A stretch of 64,000 bases of DNA from contig NC_087067.1 in the NCBI RefSeq assembly GCF_963678635.1, forward strand, positions 47,172,001 through 47,236,000. The letters run 5' to 3'. Shown piece by piece: positions 1-10,458 of the stretch. The notes below the pieces were generated by a model that was given only the letters and a program-made list of their open reading frames with translations, had not been told where the DNA came from and ran no database searches. Made by a program: the position numbers and the translations under genes. The DNA comes from Symsagittifera roscoffensis. Taxonomy: Eukaryota; Xenacoelomorpha; Acoela; Convolutidae. Positions within the stretch are counted from its first letter, which is position 1, and each line of letters starts with the position of its first letter.

Positions 1-497
1 TCATGTCGTACTCTTATATGTTTAGATGTTTCTGTCGGTGAGACATTTGAGATTGGGATTTCGTTTTCTAATATCGAGATATAACTATATATTATTGCAA
101 AAACTTCATTGGTGAATATGGAGTTTGCTCTTTGTGAGTTATGATATTGTATGCTTTTTATATATTCTGAGAATACTTTTGAGAATTCTAAATCAAGGTA
201 GTCTGTTTGAATTACATATTTGCTGTGATTCTGGTTTGGTGAGCTGAATTGTATGGAGTAGTTTCCGTAGTGTTGTGTTAAGTTGCATATATCTTTCAAA
301 TAGTGATCGATAATTTGTCTTTTGATTTTTACATCTGGGAACTCTGTTTTACATGGACTGACTCCGGGTTCAAACAAATTTAAGAGTAAATTTTTGCAAA
401 ATATGTGCTGTCCTCTATCTGTGGTTGCATCTACGATAAAGGGGAAGATATCATCATCATCTGGACTTTCTTCACCTGGGGTGTGTGTTGAGCTCAT
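1..497 (-). CDS. Unknown ORF, partial (runs off left edge)
   Basis: Reading the minus strand from an ATG at 497, the frame stays open for 165 codons to position 1 and continues outside the window. The protein begins MSSTHTPGEESPDDDD, an acidic start, and continues with mixed, globular-looking sequence rich in Asn, Ile and Ser. Its first 26 nt overlap the end of the upstream ORF (472-939) in another frame, as in compact viral or retroelement genomes. The coding strand is strongly A-rich. I recognise no domain. It could be part of a mobile element or an integrated virus, or a chance ORF; its length and the linked upstream ORF argue against chance. Confidence 0.4.
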   Translation of the reverse strand, partial: MSSTHTPGEESPDDDDIFPFIVDATTDRGQHIFCKNLLLNLFEPGVSPCKTEFPDVKIKRQIIDHYLKDICNLTQHYGNYSIQFSSPNQNHSKYVIQTDYLDLEFSKVFSEYIKSIQYHNSQRANSIFTNEVFAIIYSYISILENEIPISNVSPTETSKHIRVRH

Positions 498-939
498 TTT
501 TTCGTTTGATGACTGTTAATATGTAACTATCGATGTGTCTAATTGGTTGATTCCAATTGTATAAATGTACTGGTTTGTGTTTATATTGTTTTTTTATTCT
601 TCTTTTTCCTCTTTTTGATGAATTTGAAGTTGTTTCTGAGTCGGAAAAATATAATTGATCGTGAATGGGGCAATTTTTATCTATAGATTCTTCTAATTTA
701 TAAAGTTCGTCTAAACTGCTCGTTTCTGATTCTGAAAATGCGTTTCGGTTTTTGGAAATTCTTTTTCGTGTTATTTGTCTTTGTTTGGTTATTATTTTTC
801 TTTTTAATGTTTGTCTTTTTGTTCTGATATATCCAACTGTTTGTGTATGAGGTGTGATTACAAGATCGTATTTTTTGTTATCTATTTCACAATTGTGTAA
901 AACGATTGTTTGTTTATTTCCTAGGTTTTTAAATGACAT
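472..939 (-). CDS. Unknown basic protein, 155 aa
   Basis: A complete 155-codon ORF starting MSFKNLGNKQTIV. Residues about 40-65 form a strongly basic stretch (RTKRQTLKRKIITKQRQITR), followed by an acidic Ser/Glu segment (SESETSSLDELYKLEES) and a second basic patch (KRGKRRIKKQYKHK). Such charge blocks suit a nucleic-acid-binding or nuclear protein. It overlaps the next minus-strand ORF by 26 nt in a different frame. No intron signals are needed. I do not recognise the family; a mobile-element or viral origin is a guess from the compact overlapping arrangement. Confidence 0.4.
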   Translation of the reverse strand: MSFKNLGNKQTIVLHNCEIDNKKYDLVITPHTQTVGYIRTKRQTLKRKIITKQRQITRKRISKNRNAFSESETSSLDELYKLEESIDKNCPIHDQLYFSDSETTSNSSKRGKRRIKKQYKHKPVHLYNWNQPIRHIDSYILTVIKRKNELNTHPR

Positions 940-2450
940 AAGGTTTAGGATGACGGATGCAAAAGGTTGTTAAATGATTTCTATTTTCTTATACTGTTAG
1001 TCCTTACGATTTTTTGGTTAGCCTAACCTGGGTCTATTTGTTCAGGGTTGGGGAGAAAAGTATCTCGATTCCGAAGAATGATTTTTTACTTTCTCGTGGC
1101 TAATATAAGCTAAGGTGTTAACTTACTTAATCTTACTTAGGGGTAGTGATTGTGTTCAAGGGTTGGAGAATAGTAAATCGATCCACAAGGTTCAGGTATA
1201 ATTAGAACGCGAGTAGTTCGTTAGATACTATTTTAAACTTACTAAGTCTAAGATTTATCCTGGGTCTGGTAAGAGGGGGGATCAAGTGAAGGATGAATAA
1301 CCGAAGTTCTTCACTGTTTATCCTAATTTGAATGATTAGTTTTATTCAAAAATTTCTGTTAGTCCTGGGTTTTTAGAAAGGGTTGGATAGTGAATCGACG
1401 TTTGAGGTCGTTAGACACTAGCTAAGTGGGTGGGGGAGAACAAAATTGTTCTTTTTGATCCAAGGATAGGCCTTGATGATCAAGTTCTAAATGTAATTAA
1501 GTAGAAAATAATTTAAGATCCAAGGATGAGCCTTGATGATCTGGTTTTAAATTTAAGTGAATTTAAGTTTAAAATAATTTAAATTTGTGTAGAGAAAAGA
1601 TTTAGTGTTTTTATGATATTAGTGAGCTTATGAATGCTGTTATGTTTAGGTGATGAAGCTGGAACAACAGGATGATTAATGATTACTTAACCATTTATTG
1701 TCATGCTACTAATTTTTATTTTGATTTTTCAATAAATATTTTTCAAACATGTTTTGTATATTACTGCAGAATTTAGGAAAACGATCTGAGATCTTTTTAT
1801 TAATCGTTATTGTATATTAATAATTTTGTTTAGCGCCTGAAATGATTTTGAAGATTGACTTCAATATTTTATGTTGCAAATGAAAATCTAAATTCATTGC
1901 TAGTAGTATTCTAAATACAAAAGTTTGTGTTGGCTTTTGCCGAACTATCATATAACTATATGGTAAGTTTCTACTTTGTCGTATGTCGTCTCTGGTTGGA
2001 GGTCTTCTTGCAATTCCGGGTAGTTCTCTTATCGTTCGGAATATTGGCTTTGATCTATTGAGTCGTAGAGACATTTCGATTAAATTATCGTCGTGTAACA
2101 TTTTAAAAATGTTTTGTCTAAATTCTAATCTATTTTTGGTTAATTCTAAGCTATTAAGGTCTTGTTCGAGACTTATGGTCGCACCAGATGAGTTAGGACC
2201 GAAGTGTATAACTCATAGAGTAATTTCGGATAGGGTACACCGTCTGCTCGTCACGCTATCTTATTTTCGGCCGGATAGATTCGTGCAACTTCTTAGTCTA
2301 ATACCGATCCTAATCTTACTCTTATACTATCTAGTCTCAGGTTGTTTAACTAGTCTCTGCTAGGCTCAATAGATCTAGGGTATACTGGTTATTGCGGCAG
2401 CTGAAGTCTTCTTGGAGAGTCGACTAATTTCTAAGTTAAATTCAAATCTC
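940..2450. other. Region upstream of left-edge ORFs, with degenerate repeats
   Basis: I see no convincing gene. On the + strand it is G/T-rich and holds degenerate reiterations: CCTGGGT at 1028, 1259 and 1363, GGGTTGG-AGAA/TAGTGAATCGA-like blocks near 1045, 1158 and 1380, and a direct repeat (GATCCAAGGAT then GCCTTGATGATC) at 1459 and 1519. A 94-codon minus ORF (1817-2101) starts MLHDDNLIEMSLRLNRSKP but has no recognisable domain. The stretch could be a leader or control region of the minus-strand ORFs. Confidence 0.3.
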
Positions 2451-2454
2451 TCTG

Positions 2455-2482
2455 GTGCTGAAATTACAAGTAATTTCAGCAC
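2455..2482. repeat. Perfect short hairpin
   Basis: GTGCTGAAATTAC is followed by two bases and then its exact reverse complement GTAATTTCAGCAC: 13-bp arms with a 2-nt loop. Function unknown. Confidence 0.7.
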
Positions 2483-2952
2483 TTACAAATAAGTGGGTTG
2501 TTAGTTAGATGGATCATGATTGGTTAATATTAAATACTTTACAGTGGTAAAATATCTAATTTATCCAATCATAAAATGTAGTTTAGATCAGGTTCCAAAA
2601 GTAACCTTGGTAAAAGCCAAAAAACATAAAACATGTCAGTTAATTCACAATTAATTCGACTAACTTTATCCGAAATACTGCTTTATTCAGCTTCATTTTA
2701 TATTATACTTGCTGAATACTGATTCCTATTCATTTTAAAATAGGCGAAAAATACTCACTAGCACCAGCGGATTTGATCCTCTTCCGACCCAAAGGGTCCC
2801 CCCTTTAGTACTATTTTGAGATATCCATTTTTATAATTTTTTCTAATTTCCTAACTACTCTTACAATCTAACCCTGAAACAACCGCTCTTTGGTAAAGTT
2901 AAATTACCATCATTTGTTTGGGTTACTTAGCAGTGTTTAGAAAACTGCGTTT

Positions 2953-3048
2953 TCAGACACTGTATTGACCCATCAGAATCGAGACAAGGAAGAAATGAAT
3001 TTCTTATCTTCCTTGTCTCGACTCTAATTGGTTATTACAGTGTCTGAA
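2953..3048. repeat. Hairpin of about 45-bp arms
   Basis: TTCAGACACTGTA...GAGACAAGGAAGA on the left pairs with TCTTCCTTGTCTCGA...ACAGTGTCTGAA on the right with a few mismatches. It lies inside the larger 2853-3341 inverted repeat, so the two may be separate insertions. Confidence 0.75.
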
Positions 3049-3123
3049 TACGCGGTTGTCTATATACAGACCGCACTCCATTGTTTGCTTATCTTCATCC
3101 ATACTCAATTGCATTAGAATATA

Positions 3124-3126
<3 letters not shown>

Positions 3127-3183
<57 letters not shown>
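3127..3183. repeat. (AT)n microsatellite
   Basis: About 28 uninterrupted AT dinucleotides, at the centre of the surrounding inverted repeat. Confidence 0.95.
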
Positions 3184-3188
<5 letters not shown>

Positions 3189-3344
3189 AATTTTTTGGGT
3201 CAGTCAGCCTTTATATATAAAAATATCTATATATATTTCTAATGCAATTGAGTATGGATGAAGATAAGCAAACAAATGATGGTAGTGTTATTTTACCAAA
3301 GAGCGGTTGTTTCAGAGTTAGATTGTAGAGTAATTCTGTGGCCC

Positions 3345-3780
3345 CGGGTTGACAAAAAATGCTTATCCTACAAATTTCGTTTATGGGAAAAATGCTTGTC
3401 GTACAATTTTGTAGAATTCGACTATAAAAAAATTGTACGATAATAGCACGACAAGCAATTTTTTCATTAACGAAATTGTACGATAACAATTTTTTCTCGA
3501 TTTTTTTTGCGGGAAAAAAACTCATTCCTAACAAAAATTGACGTAATTGTGCTTAAAATACCCTAAAAACAGTTTCTAGGCTTTTTTGAAACTTTAATAT
3601 TGGTTGAAAAAATGCTTATTATGAAATTTTCGTGAATGGAAATTGTACGATAAGCAGATTTTCCATAGACTCGTGAACGGAATTGTACGATAAGCATTTT
3701 CTGTCTTTTGAATTCAACACGGGGTTCTAATCTACCTCGTCTGTAGTTTGATATGCGATTTGAACCCGCTATCATATGAC
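3345..3780. repeat. AT-rich repeat region with a CCGGGTTGAC tip
   Basis: It starts with CCGGGTTGAC, the tip also seen at 10459 and 11974. Variants of AATTGTACGATAAGCA recur in both orientations (near 3400, 3435, 3475, 3645, 3685). No coding sequence is credible. It is probably a decayed non-autonomous element of the same family as 10459-11346. Confidence 0.45.
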
Positions 3781-3919
3781 TGCTAGCTGGGCACCATCAC
3801 CACCAAATAGGTCACAACGCAACAACTAAGCGCTGCAAGTTTATATGCCTCCGACACTCGTCTCCCCAGATAAGCCTAGTCGAACAACTTAAAAACTCAG
3901 TAAAAAAAGTGAGATTAAC

Positions 3920-4480
3920 CCCTTTCCTTTTGTAAGTCTCAGTTCTGGTGCCTCCATTTGCAGCCAGCCAAGAGCCCTCCCACATCGCCTGAGACACGTC
4001 AGACTTCTCGTTGAACGCATTTGGCTTTCTGATTGCCTGCTGGAAAAAATTGAACTCTTCTGCAATCAATGCATTCTCGTGCGCATCGATGAACGAAGCA
4101 ATTATGCTGTGAGAACTAGAGCCAATTCCAACAAAAAAGACAAAAGTTTTCGGTTTTTCGGCAACTTTGGTCGGAAGTTTCCTAAAACCGATTTTTTTAG
4201 CCCAGTTTTTGAATTTTGGCTGGTTGTGGAAACGTAACAAATCAGAGTTTTGCTCAACTTCGTGCGCCGGTTTGTTAACGGTTCTTTTTTCATCGGAGTT
4301 TTTGCTATCTCTTCTAAACAAAGTTTTGGATAAATCAATTTCACTAAACGAGTCGTCGCCCCCGGCTGTGGCGTGGACACCATTATGGTTCGGCAGATGC
4401 TGGAGATAAATTATGATCAAATTGACAACTAAAGTACAAAAAGCTATAATTTTAAGACGGCAAAATGATCTGAGTTTCAT
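3920..4480 (-). CDS. Sulfotransferase-like type II membrane protein, first coding exon
   Basis: The ATG at 4480 opens a frame with a short basic N-terminus (MKLRSFCRLK) and one hydrophobic segment (residues about 11-27, IIAFCTLVVNLIIIYL). A polar stem follows. Residues about 113-145 read FVFFVGIGSSSHSIIASFIDAHENALIAEE in outline. This resembles the nucleotide (PAPS) binding 5' loop of Golgi sulfotransferases and related P-loop proteins, usually G-x-x-R-S-G-H-S; here the Arg-Ser-Gly is Ser-Ser-Ser, so activity is uncertain. The frame runs to a stop at 3812, but a GTTAAT donor at 3919 would end the exon at 3920, after TETYKRKG. No later exon is recognised between 3919 and the left edge. Function is inferred from the short motif and topology only. 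Confidence 0.5.
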
Positions 4481-7340
4481 TTTTAAATAAATTGAATTCT
4501 TGTTTTTGTGGTTTGTTCAAAAAACATACGGCGAGTTTATGACCTTTTCAAGCTGCTGCTTAGGAACAAATAATATAAAAAACTTTGTTTATTAAAATGA
4601 TAATAAATATAATAATAAAGATAAATTGTTTCCAAAACATATCTAATATTTCATCACTTTTTATATATTCCTTTAACAAAATGCAGATCATTTTGGTAGA
4701 TAGCCATTAGACAAAAATTGTAGTTTTCTGATTGTGAAATAGATCCCTCGTGCGTGAAAAAACATTTGCGAAACTACTGCTTCTGTTCTTGCGTAACTTA
4801 AAAAATAAAATCGAAATTGCTATAACTTAAGAACCCATCACCAGATGAAAAAGAGAAAACAAAAAATGAACCGGAGTAAGTATAATAATAATTCACCTAT
4901 ATTACTTCAATGGTAGTACACTAATAATGAGCGAGTCACCCGAGTTGAACCCCATAGAAAAAATTACTACCCTCATTGGAGTTCCATGAATCAAAGTCGA
5001 TTATAACTTTCATTGTCAGTGTCCACAAAATTGAAAAAAAAAAACGATTGTAAGCTATTAAAAATGGATTAAAAATTACCATTTTTCAATACAACAAAAT
5101 CCAATGTTAATCCATTATAATCGTTTCTTTTTTCACTTTTATGGGTCCTGAGGTTAAAACTCAATTCTAATTGATTTTTCCCTCTCTTTGGAGATGCGAA
5201 TTTCAACGCACATAGAGTCTTTTCTACGTTTTAAACTAAAGCTGACGACTTGTTGTTCAATTTATTTTTTTTCTGCGCAATTTTAACCTTTTTGTTACTC
5301 ATTAACTGAGTTTTGTTCATTTCAACAACTTTCTTGATTTATTAGAACTTTTTTCTTGGGGGGGGGGGGGGGGGGGTGGTAAAATCTTTCCTACAACCTC
5401 CCTAGTTTTTGCCCTTTTGCTCCATTAAAACCCCCCTCCCAAATTTTGCACATTTACCTTCTTTGTATGCTTACCATCGCCATATCCCACCTGAACCAAC
5501 CCCGCCCTCACCTTTTATTAAAGGTAGAAATTCTTGCAAAACGTTAAACGACGCAAAACAAAGAGGAAAAAATCCATTTCAATGTGACTTTATATTTTAA
5601 ATATTCCATGATCAGGGACTTCAAATGAGTTATGATTCATTTTGTTTTTGCAAGAAAATTTGGATTTGAAACTGTTTTTAGACCAAATTATTGTCTGAGC
5701 GTAACATGGGGATTGTTTATATGCAGAAAAAAACGACAACAATTTGAGAAAACATTCATTTAAGACTGCGGTCAGAACACTCTATGCTACTTGCACAGTA
5801 ATCGGCTTTCCTTGTTTACCTATAACGTGGTCTCGACACTCATAATTTTTTTTCTTTTTTTTTCAAAATAACTACAAAGTACAGGCCGCAAAACACTCGA
5901 ATTTTCTTTATAAAAAAGAAAATTTTACTTTTTTTGATAAAAACGTCTGTGATATTCCGATTCATAATTTATCTGAAGCAAAAGCAGTTGATTGGGCTAA
6001 TTTGCCAAGAAAACTGAATGTTTATAGCTGAGCTGTTTTTTAATTCACAAATTTTGACTTGTTAACTGAGCAATGTTGACGGAACTTTTTACATCATTTT
6101 GAAGTTTTTGTTATCCGAAGCTCAATTTTTCACTTCTAATCATTTTTCGTAAAATTATGTGGATTTAAAAATTACTAATTCGGCAAAAAATGGAATAGGT
6201 CACGCGCAATACTTTGCGTTTTCATTACAAGCGTAAGGGTCAGATTAATGCGTTCTGCAATGATTTGAGGCAAACCAATTGATCTCATTATTATGACTGA
6301 CACCAAATACATCCCGTTGTATTTGATAATAGTATGAGTATTTTTTTCTTTTGTCAACTATTTTTTCAATTTGCCTTAAAGTGCAGTCGGAACATTCAGG
6401 ATTTCTCCACAATCAAACGTTTTTTTTTTTCAAATAAAAAGAAATGCTAGTCACACAGACTTTCGATCATTGAGAAAAAGCTCGTCACACACTTTCATAA
6501 ACCAAAAAACGAACTTCACACATGTTCATATAACGAAAAAGATAGTCGTAGAGCAATTAGAGCTCATTTTCTTGACATGTGAAATTTTTATTCCACAAAC
6601 ACGGTGCTCATGTTCTAGAGTAATGAAAATCTGTTCTAACTTTTTCAAAAATTCAATGGATTACAATGGATTTTAACAGATTTCAATTCTCCAAAAAAAA
6701 ATTAAGTTTTACTATAATAAGAAGTACTTGATTTGTGATGTTTCAACGTGGAGAACGGGAAGCGTTCATCTATCCATACCTGTTGCCAATCTAATAGCAT
6801 CTTGTTTTCAGATGATCTGTCGTTTTTCTGGTATTTTGCGCCACCGATCGAAAAACGTTGCCATAGAAGGCAATTGCTCATGTACTTCTGCTACACTTCA
6901 TTTCCACTGGCTCAAATCCTTCTAATAAGGGTATTCAAAGTCCCGATGAACAAGAAATCGGTTCCAATTACTGTGGGAAGACTGATATGTCTTGGTACAT
7001 CTCTATGCAAAACCCTCAATTGTAGCTTTCGCTCTTTGAGTGTATCTTTGCAACTATCCATCTTTTTGCACCACGCTGATTTCTGTTTTTGCTATGAAAA
7101 TCTAAATCAGTTAAGCCAACTTGCTCAATTCAACTTTGTCGACCAAGCAGGAAAATCTTCAGACTTTGCACTGAAAATGTCAGAGTCGCCCAACACTCTT
7201 TCCGGAATCTTTGTACGAACAACTTTAATTTCACGAAAAAGACCAAAAAGATTCCAAAAAGATTTTCTTTAGATAATCTAAAAAAGCATCGGACAAGAGG
7301 AAAACAATGGACAAGATTTTCCAAAAAAAACGTCCTTAAA
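4481..7340. other. Intergenic or intronic AT-rich stretch
   Basis: I find no supported gene. Landmarks are a 19-base G homopolymer (5358-5376), a repeat at 5766-5830 related to 47075-47130, and a fragment at 6377-6410 (GTGCAGTCGGAACATTCAGG) matching the tip of the foldback family at 13433. The minus strand at about 6920-7070 has a 49-codon coding-like frame (MDSCKDTLKERK...), which could be a further exon of the candidate gene at 7351-7584, but splice sites are not clear. Confidence 0.4.
5358..5376 (+). repeat. Homopolymer, 19 G
   Basis: An uninterrupted run of 19 G, then T. The run length is likely uncertain in the assembly. Confidence 0.9.
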
Positions 7341-7350
7341 GAAGACTTAC

Positions 7351-7584
7351 TGTTCATTGAAAACAAATGATTTATGCCAACATCATTTTCCCCCTTTTTA
7401 GCCTGCTTATCGAAACACACGGCGGACAACATGGGATGAAAACTTTGGCCGAGTATATACGCGGGCAGTAATTGTATCAGGAAACCTATAATCATGAACA
7501 AAAGTGCTCGAAAATCATTTGGTTCCGTTAGAAGCTCAAAAGTTAAGCCGGAACCTGACAACTTTGCTGCTCTGCTGGATGCAA
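7351..7584 (-). CDS. Candidate internal exon of a membrane protein
   Basis: On the minus strand a good acceptor (pyrimidine-rich TCCTCTCTCCCCTGTAG) precedes 7584 and a consensus donor GTAAGT follows 7351. Between them 234 nt stay open. The peptide has a hydrophobic segment (LLFMIIGFLIQLLPAYILG) that could span the membrane, followed by Cys- and Lys-containing sequence ending VGINHLFSMN. I cannot name the family. The flanking exons are not identified, so this is an exon prediction from splice signals and an open frame only. Confidence 0.35.
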
Positions 7585-7855
7585 CTACAGGGGAGAGAGG
7601 ATAACACACTTTTACTCATTTGTAGGAACTGTTTGGCACTTTTTGATAACCAAAAACATAAATTCTTTTTATCGGTTTCAATTTTAGAGGCTACTGTTGC
7701 CTCCTGAAGTTTTCAAGTTTTTCAAACTAATATAATTTGTATATATCAGAGCAGATGATCCCAAATGCAAAGGATTGGTAAAATCCAAGCTTTCGTTTTG
7801 TCTTTTTGTTTTGGTTTTCCCAATCCCAAACTGATCTCTATACAGCATTTTAGAA

Positions 7856-8165
7856 GGTTGTCTGGAACTTGCGCTGGTCAAACTATCATCGGATGAACTG
7901 ACTGTGAAAAACTTGATAAACGATCATCCAGGGCATTTTTGAGAAGCTTAGCTTTGCGTGTAAAAACTTAACTCAAGGAATCCAGGTCTATAAATAACTA
8001 GAGCGAATTGTCGCAGAAAGATGCAGCCAATAATGGCTTCCTAACCGAAAAAAAGTCGGAGGACAAAGGCTGCATCAAAAAATCCAAGGTTGAACGCAAG
8101 CCAAATACGAACATTTCAACTCTTTTTAAGTCACTCAAAATTAGAGTTTTTTTTTCAGAAAAGTG
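7856..8165 (+). pseudogene. Decayed coding-like segment
   Basis: Pieces of the + strand read as hydrophilic protein in shifting frames: LALVKLSSDELTVKNLI, then KLSFACKNLTQGIQVYK, then ELSQKDAANNGFLTEKKSED. Frame changes near 7933 and 8000 and a stop break it. It is perhaps an ORF1-like part of a retroelement. I cannot assign a family. Confidence 0.25.
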
Positions 8166-8240
8166 AATCATAGAAAAGTAGGACAAGCGTATTTCTTTCT
8201 TTCAAATCTCAATATTGGGCATATGTTGGAGAACTTGTTA

Positions 8241-8440
8241 NNNNNNNNNNNNNNNNNNNNNNNNNNNNNNNNNNNNNNNNNNNNNNNNNNNNNNNNNNNN
8301 NNNNNNNNNNNNNNNNNNNNNNNNNNNNNNNNNNNNNNNNNNNNNNNNNNNNNNNNNNNNNNNNNNNNNNNNNNNNNNNNNNNNNNNNNNNNNNNNNNNN
8401 NNNNNNNNNNNNNNNNNNNNNNNNNNNNNNNNNNNNNNNN
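8241..8440. other. Assembly gap
   Basis: 200 consecutive N. The round number suggests a placeholder length. Confidence 1.
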
Positions 8441-8504
8441 AATGTGATAAAAATAAAATGAATATTTTTTTCTAATTTAAGAATTTTAGGAAACTCATCC
8501 ACCC

Positions 8505-8660
8505 ACACGCCATATAAAGTACATGGTGATAAATTTCGCTCCTATTTAAAAATCAATTACGCAAATACGCTTCCTTCAACCAAATAGGATTAATTTTTAA
8601 GACGGATTAACGCGAAATAGCGCGAAATGTATCGCGCGTCAAATGTCCCAGCGGGGCAGT
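8505..8660 (-). repeat. Foldback/MITE family 1, partial copy
   Basis: Contains CACGCCATATAAAG, GTGATAAATTTCGCTCCTAT, AAGACGGATTAACGCGAAAT and CGCGCGTCAAATGTCCCA. These are shared in the same order with the copies at 15300-15450 and 10060-10120. Truncated at its right side. Confidence 0.6.
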
Positions 8661-9730
8661 ACAACCAGTAATAAAATACAACAGTGTCGAAAATGAAAAA
8701 GCGTTCAACAGTGCCAAAAATTGATGATCTTTTTTCTCGCAATCAGAATACTTAGAGCAAACAGTATAAAAACTAGGTACAGTGGTGCTATTCATTAGTA
8801 AATGATTTGACCCGCATACTATATTCAAATCGTATTTCCACCTAAATTATCGGACAAAATCACAAACAGTTAATGCTTTGATACAAAAGGTGAGAAATCT
8901 AAAGTATATAAAAACATTTATTTAAGATTTTCCCTACCAAGTAATTATACAGATTTATGCGTTGGCTTGTTTTCTTCTTCTACCCAAAACATTCACAACT
9001 TTTACCAAGAATTATCTTTTCCGGCATTCATGCATAAGTAATTTTTTACTTTAAAACAAATTTATATCTTTACAACATGCATAAAATATAATGAAAAGTA
9101 CCATTATTAAAGTACAAGTCGAGGCCAATTGTTTGCACTTATGCAGTACACTACAAACAAATCATTTCGAAGCTTGAAAAGGGTTTTAAAAAGCGATCTT
9201 GCAATCGGTAAGCAGCTAAGCAACCAATTTACCATTCAAAAAGATAGAGTCGATGAAATTTTAATTTCGAGTCTTTGGAAGAAATTTTAGAAAGTGACAT
9301 TATAGCAAAGATAAAATATTAACTTAGTTATGAGTTTTCATCCCACGCAGTTCAAATAAAGTGCATTCAAGCTATAGTCCAAACTTAGAAGCACGTCTAC
9401 TAATCATAATTTAAAAAAATAATAATTATTCAATGAAGTGAGCAATAAATAACGCTAATTGGTTGAGAATTTTTGCGCGTGAAAATAAGACCTAAATTTA
9501 GGTTTAATAGGCTCTATTTTCAATTGTTTGCTTGCTTTTTTTGATATGATTCATTAGAGTAAAGTCTATTCCCAATTGGATACATTTCGTTTCATCAAAA
9601 CTGATTCAATTTCCAATTTTATGATTTTGTCATTTATGTGGAGAAATGTATTTCGTCCTCACCATTTGTCATCAAACGTGTGAACAAAACGCAACATTGG
9701 ATTTAAAACTTTATTGTCTCGACTTTCGTA

Positions 9731-10335
9731 ACAAAAGTGACGGAATATTTCTACTCGACGGAGTAGTTTTATTTTCTTCAGACAAATTTCGACTTTTTAA
9801 CAAGCCATTTTTGACAGAATTTTTATAATCATTCAAAATTTAAGCTTAAATTTGAAAAGGTATATCACCTGTTATCTTTTTTCGTAGAGTTATAGGAGTT
9901 TAAAAACTACCGTACTAGAAGTCGTTCTAAATTGGCTGAAAGAAGCTCACTTGCCAAAAATGGTTTATTACCAAAAGCGAAATCTATAGATTTCGCTCTT
10001 GGTAATAAACCATTCATGGCAAGTGAGCTTCTTTCAGCCAATTAGGAACGATTTCTAAGACGGATTAACTCTCCGCTTACGCGTTAATAGCGCGAAATAT
10101 ATCGCGCGTCAATTGTCCCAAATTGACCAAAATGGCAATCATTAAACCCCCGTAACTTTACAAAAAATGATCACAGGTGAAATATCTTCTCAAATTTGAG
10201 CTCAGGACAACAATATTTTTCGAATGATATAAAATAATTCCGTCAAAAATGGCTTGTTAAAAAGTCGAAATTTGTCTGAAGAAAAAAAAACACTACGACG
10301 AGTAGAAATATTCCGTCACTTTGTACTTGTATGGC
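9731..10335. repeat. Foldback element, family 1, near-palindromic copy
   Basis: The sequence folds back on itself around 9986/9987 (GCGAAATCTATAGATTTCGC). The inner 60 bp of each arm (9922-10051) is almost perfect; farther out GTGACGGAATATTTCTACTC on the left matches GAGTAGAAATATTCCGTCAC on the right. The right arm keeps a block (GACGGATTAACTCTCCGCTT ... CGCGCGTCAATTG) that the left arm has lost. No coding capacity: a non-autonomous foldback element or a head-to-head pair of MITEs. Confidence 0.8.
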
Positions 10336-10458
10336 GTGTAGGGGGGGATGGTATTCAAAAAAATCTCAAATGTATGATTTTTCTCAGCCATCTTGTTGCG
10401 CGTCAAAATAAATTGAAACAATTATATGAAGGTTTTATTTAGTTTATATAGCAACTAA

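Larger units (their letters stand above)
2853..3341. repeat. Nested inverted repeat around an AT core
   Basis: The outer left arm (about 2853-2925, containing ACAACCGCTCTTTGGTAAAG) is matched by a reverse-complement right arm (about 3280-3341, containing TTACCAAAGAGCGGTTGTTT). An inner pair, about 3080-3120 and 3236-3275, shares AATGCAATTGAGTATGGATG and its complement. The centre is the (AT)n tract. The unit could extrude a long cruciform and looks like a foldback element. A separate hairpin, 2953-3048, sits in the left half. Confidence 0.75.

Noticed and set aside
3127-3183. AT tract as a replication origin
   Set aside because: Only an AT microsatellite in an inverted repeat; nothing else supports an origin.
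6748-7272. A 174-codon + strand ORF as a gene
   Set aside because: Composition is Phe/Leu/Ser-rich without any motif, and the minus strand of the same stretch is at least as coding-like. Probably a chance frame.
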